This document shows, piece after piece, positions 16,638 to 24,472 of a stretch of DNA of 64,000 bases. Location of the stretch: positions 1 through 64,000 of the forward strand of contig JAKPKV010000191.1 in assembly GCA_029553475.1 (NCBI GenBank), read 5' to 3'. The notes below the pieces were generated by a model. That model saw only the letters and a program-made list of their open reading frames with translations, was not told the DNA's origin and ran no database searches. Source of the DNA: Armatimonadota bacterium (GTDB lineage Bacteria > Armatimonadota > Hebobacteria > CAIYQO01). The stretch's first letter is position 1; each line of letters begins with the position of its first letter. Made by a program: the position numbers and the translations under genes.

Positions 16638-18171
16638 GGGCGGACGCCGCGTCCGCCGGAGAGACAATCGCGGACCGCCCCGCCGGGGCGGTCCGCACCT
16701 TCGCCCGCACCGCCATGAAACTCGTCCCCGGCGCCGTCACCCGCAGCCGCCCGTCCACCACCTCCGCCCGGCCTGGCGACGGCAGCACCGCGCGCGGCGC
16801 CTCCCAGGTGTTGGCGGCGTGCGGCTCGCCGGTGAGGAGATCGGCGTGGAGCACCGCGCCGAGGGCCGCGTCGGCGACGGCGATCTCCACCGTCAGCGCC
16901 GCCCGGTCGCGATTCACCAAAAAGAGCGCCAGCGTGCCCGCCTCCGCGTCGTAGGTGGCGGCAGCGTCGAGAGCCGGCACCTCGCCGTAGTGTGCCGTGG
17001 TGTACGTCGGCGCGGTGATGGCCGGGGCGAGGGCGATGCCCCGCGCGGATGCCGCGATGAGGGCGAAGGGCCAGTAGATCGTCTGGAGCAATACCCCGTC
17101 CGGCCGGGTGAGCACCGGCGCGATGACGTTCACCACCTGCGCCAGGCAGGCCACCTTCACCAGGTCGGCGCGGCGCAGGAAGGCCATCAGGTACTGCGCG
17201 CAGACCAGCGCGTCTTCCAGATTGTACACCTCTTCCAGCAGCGGCGGGGCTTCCGCCCAGTTGCCGTCATCGCCGCGCGCGCGATACCATACATTCCACT
17301 CGTCGAAAGACAGATACACGCGCTTGGCGCTCTTTTTCACCCCGCGCACGTAGGCGAGCAGGCCGGCATAATCCGCGAGGATGCGGTCGATCTCCACCCC
17401 TTCGGCCAGGTACGAGGCGCTGTCGCCACCCCAGTTGCCGCTGTAGCGATGGGCGGAGATGAAGTCCACGGTGTCCCAGGCGATCTCCAGCACCGTGCGG
17501 TCCCACTCCAAGTAGCTGCCCATCCCCCGGCCGGAGGAGCCGCAGGCCACCGTCTGAATGGTCGGGTCCAGCCCCTTCATCAGCGCGGAGGCCATGCGCG
17601 CCTGGCGGCCATACACCTCCGCCGGCGCGTGCCCCGCCTGCCAGGGGCCGTCCATCTCGTTGCCCAGGCACCACAGCGCCACGCCATATGGTTCCGGGTG
17701 GCCGTTCGCCGCGCGGCGATCGGCCCACGACGTGCCGGCGGGCAGGTTGCAGTATTCCAGCAGGTGCGCGGCGCGCGCCGGCGTGCCGGTGCCGAGATTC
17801 ACCGCCAGCATCGGCGCCGCGCCCAGCGCGCGGCACCACGCCAGGAACTCGTCCGTGCCGAACTGGTTCGTCTCCACGCTCTTCCAGGCGAAATCCGGCC
17901 GCCGCGGACGCGCCTCCCGCGGCCCGATGCCGTCCGTCCAGTCGTAGGCGCTGACGAAATTCCCGCCGGGGTAGCGCATCACCGAGAACGCCAGCGGCCG
18001 CAGCGCGTCCAGCACGTCCCGGCGAAAGCCCCGCTCGTCGCTCAACGGATTGCCCGGGTCGTAGACCCCGCCGTACACCGCCCGCCCCAGGTGCTCCAGA
18101 AAGCCGCCGAATATCCGCCGGTCCACCGGCCCGGCGTGGTGCTGGGTGTCAAGATGAATCGTGGCGCGCAT
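16627..18171 (-). CDS. GH51 alpha-L-arabinofuranosidase
   Basis: 514 residues without a signal peptide, so intracellular. The family signature RRIFGGFLEHLGRAVYGGVY opens the TIM barrel. The acid/base is Glu172 in CLGNEMDGPW and the nucleophile Glu291 in FDEWNVWYR. The C-terminal beta domain runs from about residue 390. It would trim arabinofuranosyl ends from imported arabino-oligosaccharides. The start at MRATIHLDTQHH has GGGAGG 8 bases upstream. The last residues (SPADAASAPTA) are encoded by the hairpin region after trpB and look like a late extension. Confidence 0.92.
   Translation of the reverse strand: MRATIHLDTQHHAGPVDRRIFGGFLEHLGRAVYGGVYDPGNPLSDERGFRRDVLDALRPLAFSVMRYPGGNFVSAYDWTDGIGPREARPRRPDFAWKSVETNQFGTDEFLAWCRALGAAPMLAVNLGTGTPARAAHLLEYCNLPAGTSWADRRAANGHPEPYGVALWCLGNEMDGPWQAGHAPAEVYGRQARMASALMKGLDPTIQTVACGSSGRGMGSYLEWDRTVLEIAWDTVDFISAHRYSGNWGGDSASYLAEGVEIDRILADYAGLLAYVRGVKKSAKRVYLSFDEWNVWYRARGDDGNWAEAPPLLEEVYNLEDALVCAQYLMAFLRRADLVKVACLAQVVNVIAPVLTRPDGVLLQTIYWPFALIAASARGIALAPAITAPTYTTAHYGEVPALDAAATYDAEAGTLALFLVNRDRAALTVEIAVADAALGAVLHADLLTGEPHAANTWEAPRAVLPSPGRAEVVDGRLRVTAPGTSFMAVRAKVRTAPAGRSAIVSPADAASAPTA
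16639..16696 (+). terminator. Hairpins at the trpB/GH51 convergent junction
   Basis: GGCGGAC-GCCGC-GTCCGCC (16639-16657) and a 12-bp stem, GCGGACCGCCCC-GCC-GGGGCGGTCCGC (16670-16696), immediately after trpB. Both lie inside the coding end of the convergent GH51 gene, so one sequence serves as a hairpin for one gene and as C-terminal codons for the other. There is no T-run. Confidence 0.55.
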
Positions 18172-18325
18172 CGCGAATCCTCCCATTGGGGCTGTATTCG
18201 CGCTCTCTCCCGCAATGCCTCTCGCCCATCCGTCCCATGTCAGCGGGCGGGCGAGACCCCTCTCGGCAGGAACTCGCCGCCGCGCGTCAAATATGCTTTC
18301 AGTACCCGGATGGGGAGGGCGAATG

Positions 18326-19309
18326 ATGGTCAACGTGGGCATTATCGGCATGGCGGGCATCGCCGGGGCGCATCTGGGCGGCTATGACCAGTGCGCCGAC
18401 GCGCGGGTGGTGGCCTGCTGCGACGTGGATCCGGCGAAGGCGGAGCGCCGCGCGGAACAGGGGGCGCGCGCCTACCAGGATTATCGCGCGCTGCTCGCCG
18501 ATCCCGCGGTGGACGCGGTGAGCATCTGCCTGCCCACCTACCTGCACGCCGAAGCGACCATCGCCGCCTTGCAGGCGGGCAAGCACGTGCTCTGCGAGAA
18601 GCCGATGGCGCTCTCCTCCGCCGACGGCGACCGCATGCTCGCCGCCGCCGAGGCCGCCGGCCGCGTGCTGATGATCGCCCACTGCATCCGCTTCTGGCCG
18701 GAATACCAGGCGTTGAAGACCATCGTGGACGGCGGCGCGTACGGCGCGGTGCAATCCGCGCTCTTCACCCGATTGGGCGGGCTGCCGACGTGGTCGGCCG
18801 GCGGCTGGATGCGCGACCCTGCGCGCAGCGGCGGCGCCATCCTCGACCTGCACATCCACGACGCCGACTACATCGCGTATCTCTTCGGCCTGCCCCGGCG
18901 CGTGCGCGCCCGCGGGGTGGAGACGGAGTTCGGCATCAACGACCTGCGCGTGGACTACGACTACGGCGACGGCCGCATGATCGCCGCCGAGAGCGCCTGG
19001 TACCCCTCCGAGCACTACCCCTTCCAGGCCACCTTCCGCGTGGCGCTGGCGCGCGCGGTGGTGCAGCTTGACGGTCGCCGGCCGCTCACCGTCTACCCGG
19101 CCGCCATGCCCGCCTTCGAGCCCGTCGTGCCCCCGGGCGACGGCTACGCGAATGAGATCGCCGACTTCATCCGCTGCATCGTCCGCGGCGTCCGTCCCGA
19201 AGTGGCCCCCGCCGCCGCCTCCCGCGACAGCCTCCGCCTCATCGAAGCCGAAGCCGCGTCCATCCGCACCGGCGAGGCGGTACCGGTGGGGGCCGGCGCG
19301 GCGGCGTAA
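18326..19309 (+). CDS. Gfo/Idh/MocA family NAD(P)-dependent oxidoreductase
   Basis: 327 residues. An N-terminal Rossmann fold begins VGIIGMAGIAGAHLGGY, the family Lys-Pro motif is in CEKPMAL (about residue 92), and the active-site region DLHIHDADYIAYLFG is near residue 175. The family oxidises or isomerises sugars and inositols; the exact substrate cannot be read. Of two adjacent ATGs the second (18326) is best spaced from GGAGGG. It is divergent from the GH51 gene, sharing a 154-bp promoter region, which suggests a linked role in sugar catabolism. Confidence 0.85.
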   Translation: MVNVGIIGMAGIAGAHLGGYDQCADARVVACCDVDPAKAERRAEQGARAYQDYRALLADPAVDAVSICLPTYLHAEATIAALQAGKHVLCEKPMALSSADGDRMLAAAEAAGRVLMIAHCIRFWPEYQALKTIVDGGAYGAVQSALFTRLGGLPTWSAGGWMRDPARSGGAILDLHIHDADYIAYLFGLPRRVRARGVETEFGINDLRVDYDYGDGRMIAAESAWYPSEHYPFQATFRVALARAVVQLDGRRPLTVYPAAMPAFEPVVPPGDGYANEIADFIRCIVRGVRPEVAPAAASRDSLRLIEAEAASIRTGEAVPVGAGAAA

Positions 19310-19716
19310 GGTGCTGTCCGAGCGGGCGAGCGTCCCCATGCGTTTGGGCGGGCGAGCGTCCCCGCGAGCCGACGCCGGGGGGAAGTGATGGTATGTCGTG
19401 ATTACGAGATAGCCCATAGGACGCACACGACTGCAATAACCTCCACCCGGCGTCGGCTCGCGAGGACGCTCGCCCGCCCATTTTCGACTCCGGGCGGAAG
19501 TGATGGTATATCGTGTCCATACGATAGGCTCTCTTGCGAGCACGGCGAATGAGATTTCCCCCCGGCATCGTCCCGATGGCTTCGGGATGATCCTCCTGCC
19601 GTCGGATGCCGCGCGCGGTGCGCGGCCGGATCCATCCCGCCATCATCTTCCGCCGAACGCGGGGGGATGCTATAATGATGTGCCCCGGCGCCCCTGGCGC
19701 CCCGGCGAGCATACCG
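19310..19716. other. 407-bp gap filled by family A repeats
   Basis: No gene. It holds a fragment of the family A phrase (19317-19340), the full copy 3 (19346-19479) and a partial inverted-loop copy (19486-19580). A TATAAT at 19671-19676 with a weak TTCCGC -35 is the likely promoter of the TPR gene. Confidence 0.7.
19346..19479. repeat. Long inverted repeat, family A copy 3
   Basis: The left arm starts GGGCGGGCGAGCGTCCCCGC at 19346 and the right arm ends at 19479, with about 37 bp paired and a few mismatches. This copy is less symmetrical than copies 1 and 2. The loop carries GAAGTGATGGTATGTCGTG, and the same loop phrase recurs in the adjoining partial copy at about 19498 (GAAGTGATGGTATATCGTG). 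Confidence 0.85.
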
Positions 19717-20601
19717 ATGGACATGATGGATCACTATACTCTGGAACGATGGCGCGAGCTGGAGCGCATGCAGCAGGAAGACGCGCGCGCCCGCGAAGAA
19801 GAGGCCGATCTCAACGCGGAGACGGCCTACCTGCGCGTGCGGCTGGCGGACTCCTACATGCGGAACGGCAAAGTGTCGCGCGCCATCGCCGAATATAAAC
19901 GCGCGATCAAGCTGGATCGCCGCAACGGGCTCTTCCACACCCGGCTGGCCGACGCCTACGTGGCCGCGGAAGATATCCCGACGGCGATGAACACCTATCG
20001 CAAGGCCATCGAGATTGACCCCGCGCTGGCCGATCCCCACTCCAGCCTGGGCGACCTCTACCTGCGCTATGGCATGCTCTGGCACGCGCTGGAGCAGTAC
20101 CGCGAGGCGGTGCGGCTGGAGGCGGACCGCGCCTTCTATCACTACCAGCTCGGCAACACCATGGAGCAGATGGGGCAGTACGACGACGCGCTGTATCACC
20201 TCACCCGCGCGGCGGAGCTCTCCCCCAACCTCGCCTTCTATCGCTTCCGGCTGGCCACCCTCTACCAGCATCACGGCGACGTGGACCGCGCCTACCTGCA
20301 CATGGACGCCGTCTGCCGGCTGGCCCCCTTCGATGACTACTACCTGGTGCGCACCGCCAGCCTGGCCATCGCCACCGGCCACACCGACGCCGCCATCATC
20401 CTCCTCCAGCGCGCTCTCGCCCTGCGGCCGCAGAACGACGCTTACCAGTACCTGCTCGCCAAAGCCTGCCTCGTCGCCGGCGACCGCGACCAGCACAACC
20501 TCCTCCGCCGCCGCGTCGGCCGCCTGGGCCAGTACGACGAAGAATTCGTCACCCGCCGCCTCGCCGAATGGTGCGTCCCCGTCCCCGGCGAAGTCGAGTA
20601 A
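19717..20601 (+). CDS. TPR-repeat protein
   Basis: 294 residues without a clear signal peptide. About six tetratricopeptide units run from residue 35 to 240, for example VSRAIAEYKRAIKLDRRN, IPTAMNTYRKAIEIDPALAD and DDALYHLTRAAELSPNLAF. The helical N-terminus is highly charged (ERMQQEDARAREEEADL). A scaffold for protein-protein contact is the general role; no partner can be named. The start is uncertain. The ATG at 19717 is preferred because TATAAT (19671-19676) would put the transcript start near 19684, excluding more upstream codons; no good ribosome site is present. Confidence 0.75.
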   Translation: MDMMDHYTLERWRELERMQQEDARAREEEADLNAETAYLRVRLADSYMRNGKVSRAIAEYKRAIKLDRRNGLFHTRLADAYVAAEDIPTAMNTYRKAIEIDPALADPHSSLGDLYLRYGMLWHALEQYREAVRLEADRAFYHYQLGNTMEQMGQYDDALYHLTRAAELSPNLAFYRFRLATLYQHHGDVDRAYLHMDAVCRLAPFDDYYLVRTASLAIATGHTDAAIILLQRALALRPQNDAYQYLLAKACLVAGDRDQHNLLRRRVGRLGQYDEEFVTRRLAEWCVPVPGEVE

Positions 20602-20672
20602 GCGCACGGCGGCGGCCTCCGGGACAGCGGGGACAGCCCCCGGCCTCCCCATTTTTCGCGCAGAACGCCCTC

Positions 20673-20701
20673 TTGCCATCTCTCCCCTCATCCGCTACCA
20701 T
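20673..20701 (+). promoter_or_regulatory. Predicted sigma70-type promoter
   Basis: TTGCCA (20673-20678), 17 bases, TACCAT (20696-20701), upstream of the secreted protein at 20750. The same TTGCCATC start with a 17-base spacer is seen at 39661. Confidence 0.5.
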
Positions 20702-20749
20702 ACCGGTACACTGGGCCGCGCCGGCCGGCGGGCGCGACGGGAGGTCAAG

Positions 20750-22336
20750 ATGGCGCGATGGATCTGCTGCTGGGTGTGCGGGCTGGCGCTGCTCCTGCGG
20801 GCGGGGGCCGAGGTGGCGGTGCCCTTTGCGACGACGGTGCTGAAGCCGGACGGCGCGCCCGCCGCCGGGATTGGCGTGCTCGTGCGCGTGCTCAATGAAG
20901 AGGACGGCTCGCTGCGCGAAGACCGGCAACTGACCACCGATGCCCAGGGACGCGTGACGACCACGCTCACCTTTACACATGACCCCCGGGCCGGCCTGCC
21001 GCTCGCGTATGCGCTCATTGACGCCCCAGGCCACGCCCTGGTGCTGATGCATCTCGTCGGCGACGACAGCGGCCGGCCGGGGCCGCGCCGCCAGGAGACG
21101 CCGGCGACCATCACCCTGCGCCCCGATTACCCCATCACCGGCCGCGTGGTCGGGCCGGACAAGCAGCCGGTGGCCGGCGCCGAGGTGAAGGTGGTCACCT
21201 CCGGCGGCGGCGGCTTCACCCCGCCCAGCCGCTTCAACTACGCGCCGGCGAACATCGCCACCCCGGCGCTCTGCGCCGTCACCGATCAGGACGGCCGCTT
21301 CACCCTGCGCGGGGTGGTGCGCCCGAACCCGCGCGACCAGGGCGGCATCTTTTCCGTCGCGGTATGCGCGCAACAGGGCGATGTCCTGCTGGTGGGCGAC
21401 GGCAGCGTGAACTTCAACCTGCCGCCCGAGCGCCTCACCGAGCGCACCATCACGCTGGTGGAAACGGCCCCGCTGCAGGGCACGGTGACGGACGCCGCCA
21501 CCGGCGTGCCCGTGCGCGGCGCGCGGGTGTCCCTGGTGCCCCGTCCCGGCGCCTTCAACCGGCAGACGCTCTACCTGATGGTGGCGGTCAGCGATGCCGA
21601 GGGCCGCTACCGCTTCCCCGGCGTGCCGGCCATTGACGAGATGGTCGCCCGCGCCGAAGCCCCCGGCTACGGCCAGGGCTGGGCCAAAATCGCCGGCGAC
21701 CGCAGCGGCCCCGCCGCCAAGCCGTCGCCCCGCCCGCAGGATTACCGCATCAGCCTGCGCCCCATGATTACCGTCACCGGTAAAGTCACCGACGCCGCCA
21801 CCGGCGAGGCCATCGGCGCGCTGCCGCTGGCGATCATCGCCACCTACGACGAGGGCTACAAGGGCATGAACCTGATCATCGGAGGCCAGTCCTGCGAGGT
21901 GCCGGTGGCCGCCGACGGCAGCTTCTTCCTGCGCGTGCCCGCCGGCCCCTGCACGTTCCGCTTGGCCGTGGACCGCGCCCTGCGCGGCGTCGGGCCTTTC
22001 GTGCGCGGTTTGTCAGGCTCCTTCGCCTACTTCGCCCTCACCCCCGCCCGGGCGGACGCCGCCGCTGACGCCCCCCTCGCCTTCGCCGCGACCCGCCCGG
22101 ACGCCGTCTACCTCCGCCTCCGCGATGCCGCCGGCGCGGTGGACAACGCCGTCGTCGTGGTGCGCGCGGGCGACAAAGAGGTGCGCTGCTACCCTGCCAG
22201 CGGCTACTACCCCCTCCCCGCCCCCCCCGGCGCCCCCCTCACCTACCGCGTGGAACGCGACAAACAGGAACTCCTCCCCTGGACGGAGCTGACGGTAGAC
22301 AAAACGCGCTGGGTGCAGGAGGTGGCGATACCATGA
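20750..22336 (+). CDS. Secreted carboxypeptidase-regulatory-like (Ig-fold) protein
   Basis: 528 residues with the signal peptide MARWICCWVCGLALLLRAGAE. At least three beta-sandwich units of the carboxypeptidase regulatory-like type are present, with the typical phrases YPITGRVVGPDKQPVAGAEV, LQGTVTDAATGVPVRGARV and ITVTGKVTDAATGEAIGALP, each followed by a TDQDGRFTL-like turn. Such domains are structural or binding modules on exported proteins. No enzyme domain is visible. GGGAGGT precedes the ATG. The function is unknown beyond cell-surface or extracellular location. Confidence 0.75.
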   Translation: MARWICCWVCGLALLLRAGAEVAVPFATTVLKPDGAPAAGIGVLVRVLNEEDGSLREDRQLTTDAQGRVTTTLTFTHDPRAGLPLAYALIDAPGHALVLMHLVGDDSGRPGPRRQETPATITLRPDYPITGRVVGPDKQPVAGAEVKVVTSGGGGFTPPSRFNYAPANIATPALCAVTDQDGRFTLRGVVRPNPRDQGGIFSVAVCAQQGDVLLVGDGSVNFNLPPERLTERTITLVETAPLQGTVTDAATGVPVRGARVSLVPRPGAFNRQTLYLMVAVSDAEGRYRFPGVPAIDEMVARAEAPGYGQGWAKIAGDRSGPAAKPSPRPQDYRISLRPMITVTGKVTDAATGEAIGALPLAIIATYDEGYKGMNLIIGGQSCEVPVAADGSFFLRVPAGPCTFRLAVDRALRGVGPFVRGLSGSFAYFALTPARADAAADAPLAFAATRPDAVYLRLRDAAGAVDNAVVVVRAGDKEVRCYPASGYYPLPAPPGAPLTYRVERDKQELLPWTELTVDKTRWVQEVAIP

Positions 22337-22450
22337 GACGGTGGGACACCCGTCCCACGTTGTCAGGGTACGCGGGAAGATAGCCGAAAGCGTTTATTCG
22401 CTAGGAGATGGACGGAAAGAGAAGCGCCGAATTTCCCTTCGATACTGCAC

Positions 22451-22492
22451 TCGGCTGTTGGTAGTGCGCCACACAGCGGAGCGGAGTGGCGC
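22451..22492. repeat. Palindromic element, family J
   Basis: GTAGTGCGCCACACAGCGGA continues to GTGGCGC, with a 7-bp stem GCGCCAC (22466-22472)/GTGGCGC (22486-22492). Relatives with altered stem bases are at 43256 (GTAGTCAGGCACGCAGCGGC) and, inverted, near 45690. Confidence 0.65.
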
Positions 22493-22718
22493 TAGGTGCA
22501 GGTATGGGCGCGGCGCCACGAACGCATCCGGCCCTGGCCTCGGCCCCCCTCCCCGGCCCTCCCCCCGTGCCAGTGGGCACAGGGGGAGGGAGCGAGAGGG
22601 CGGGAGCCGTCCCCCGGATCGGGCCGACGGACCGGATACCACACAACACGGGAGTCATGTGGCAAAGCGCATCAATCGGGATCGCCCGCCCACTTCTCAC
22701 CCCCGGCCCGGCACCCCC

Positions 22719-22895
22719 TTGACACGGAAACAAAGGTGTGCCATACTGCCGCCTGTATCACACAGCAAGCGGAAGGGGGGCGGAATGACCCATTCTCCAT
22801 TGTCAATTCGCAATTCACCATTCTGCATTCCGCCCACCCGGCGGCATCACCCCGCATGTTGCACATTCGCCTGTGCCGCGGGGTGATACGCGGAT
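22719..22895 (+). repeat. Promoter-bearing repeat, family E copy 1
   Basis: TTGACA (22719-22724), 17 bases, CATACT (22742-22747) starts the unit. It continues GCCGCCTGTAT, then GGCGGAATGAC (about 22779), an AT-rich CAATTCGCAATTC stretch, and a hairpin made by ATCACCCCGC (22844) with GCGGGGTGAT (22879). A homologous unit lies inverted at 34366-34539, and the promoter part recurs at 34877-34905. It should drive the methyltransferase at 22913. Confidence 0.75.
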
Positions 22896-22912
22896 GATTC
22901 CGCGAGAGCATC

Positions 22913-23785
22913 ATGGGCCAGCATCACCCTAAGAACGAGTTGAATGACCTGGACGGCACCGCGTGGATCAAATTCACGCGGACGTGGTTCGTGTGCGATT
23001 CGCCGCGGTATCACCGGAACAAGGGGACGGAGCTGCACCCGGCGCGCTATCCGGAGGAGATGGCGGCGGAGTTCCTGCGCTTCTTCACCAGGGCGGGTGG
23101 GTGGGTGCTGGACCCCTTCGCCGGCTCCGGCGCCACGCTGGTGGCCTGCGCCGAGGAGGGGCGGCGCGGGGTGGGGGTGGAGCTGTCCGAGCGCTACGCC
23201 GCCATCGCCGGAATGCGCGTGGCGCTGGAAGGGACGCCGCATGTCTGCCTGACGGGCGACGCGGCGGCGCTGGCCGACCCCGCCTTCTGGGCGCCGCACC
23301 GCGAGGAATTGGGCGAGTTACCGTTTGCGGACGGCCTGCCCGTCTTCGACTATTCCATCAGCTCGCCCCCGTACGGGGCGATGCTGCACACCAGCCGCGG
23401 CGGCGTCTATTCGAAGCACCAGCAGCGCGCGGACCAGGGGCTGGACGCGGTATATTCCGCCGACCCGCGCGACCTGGGCAATCTCCGCGACCTGGGCGCC
23501 TTTTTGCGCGCGCTGGGCGGCGTCTACCGCGGGGTGGCGCGGCTGCTGAAGCCCGACGCCTACCTCACCATCGTCATGCAGAACTACCGCGCCCCCGACG
23601 GCGAGGTGGTGCCCCTCGCCTGGGAGCTGGCGCGCGAGCTCGCCGACGACCTGCTCTTCCAGGGCGAGCGCATCTGGTGCCAGAACACCAAGCCGTTGGG
23701 CATCTGGGGCTACCCCCGCAGCTTCGTGCCCAACTATCACCATCACTATTGTCTCATCTTCCGCAACCGGGCGCCGCGCCGCTGA
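22913..23785 (+). CDS. DNA (N4/N6-amino) methyltransferase, orphan
   Basis: 290 residues. The SAM-binding motif I is LDPFAGSGAT (66-75), preceded by the motif X-like HPARYPEEMAAEFLRFF. The catalytic motif IV is SSPPYG (150-155); an SPPY form is usual for N4-cytosine enzymes. QNTKPLGIWGYPRSFVPNYHHHYCLIF closes the fold. Motif order is X-I-IV. No restriction endonuclease or specificity subunit is adjacent, so it is an orphan, perhaps regulatory or the survivor of a lost system. The start has a poor ribosome site, and a repeat-borne promoter lies 170 bp upstream. Confidence 0.8.
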   Translation: MGQHHPKNELNDLDGTAWIKFTRTWFVCDSPRYHRNKGTELHPARYPEEMAAEFLRFFTRAGGWVLDPFAGSGATLVACAEEGRRGVGVELSERYAAIAGMRVALEGTPHVCLTGDAAALADPAFWAPHREELGELPFADGLPVFDYSISSPPYGAMLHTSRGGVYSKHQQRADQGLDAVYSADPRDLGNLRDLGAFLRALGGVYRGVARLLKPDAYLTIVMQNYRAPDGEVVPLAWELARELADDLLFQGERIWCQNTKPLGIWGYPRSFVPNYHHHYCLIFRNRAPRR

Positions 23786-23821
23786 CGGGAGCCACCGCCC
23801 GCGCGGCGAAAGGGGAGGGGT

Positions 23822-24469
23822 ATGCGCACACTATCGGACATCCAGGCGCCGAAAAAGACGAGCGGGTCGTTCATCGTGCGCCACCGCGCGCGCCTCGGCC
23901 TGCTGCTCTTTTTTCTCCTGCTGCCCGCCGTGCTCTATGTGCGCCTGTGGGACATCCGCGCGCTGCCCGCCATCCAGTTCGCGCTGGACGCCGTCGCCTA
24001 CGCGCTGGTGGTGCTCGGCATGCTCATCCGCCTGTGGAGCACCCTCTACATCGGCGGCCGCAAGGACAGCGCGCTGCAGACCGCCGGCCCCTACAGCGTC
24101 ACGCGCAACCCGCTCTATGCCGGCAGCTTTCTCCTCGGCCTCGGCTTCGCCGTCATCACCAGCAACCCGCTGGTGCTCCTCCTCGTGCTCGTCTACTTCG
24201 CCGTGCAGTACCGCACCACCGTGCGCCACGAGGAGCGCACCCTCGCCGCGCTCTTCGGCGCGGTCTTCCACGACTACATGGCGCGCGTGCCGCGCTTCAT
24301 CCCCAACCTCGCCCTCTTCGACCCCACTCCGCCGGAGACGGTCAACCTCCGCTCCCTCACCGACGAGCTGCGCCACAGCCTCGCCTTCCTCGCCCTCCTC
24401 CTCCTCTGGCAGGCGGTCACCGCCCTCCAGGTGGCCGGCGTGCTGGGAATATGGGTGGTGATGAAATAG
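23822..24469 (+). CDS. Isoprenylcysteine carboxyl methyltransferase-like membrane protein
   Basis: 215 residues with about five hydrophobic segments. The ICMT/PEMT family signature TAGPYSVTRNPLYAGSFLLGLG (residues about 88-109) and the HEERTLAALFGAVFHDYMARVPRFIP tail are present. In bacteria such proteins methylate lipids or small isoprenoid-like substrates using SAM at the membrane; the actual substrate is unknown. The ribosome site is AAAGGGGAGG. It follows the DNA methyltransferase by 36 bp, probably in the same transcript, and its stop faces the esterase stop 3 bp away. Confidence 0.8.
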   Translation: MRTLSDIQAPKKTSGSFIVRHRARLGLLLFFLLLPAVLYVRLWDIRALPAIQFALDAVAYALVVLGMLIRLWSTLYIGGRKDSALQTAGPYSVTRNPLYAGSFLLGLGFAVITSNPLVLLLVLVYFAVQYRTTVRHEERTLAALFGAVFHDYMARVPRFIPNLALFDPTPPETVNLRSLTDELRHSLAFLALLLLWQAVTALQVAGVLGIWVVMK

Positions 24470-24472
24470 CGC

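Larger units (their letters stand above)
22337..22912. other. 576-bp gap packed with repeats and a promoter
   Basis: No gene. It holds a family J hairpin (22451-22492), a G/C-rich palindrome (22557-22590), the phrase GGGATCGCCCGCCCA shared with the 15063 terminator, a strong promoter (22719-22747) and family E (22728-22895). Confidence 0.7.

Noticed and set aside
22341-22886. Open frame of 181 codons between 22341 and 22886
   Set aside because: It reads through three different repeat elements and a promoter; composition is not protein-like.
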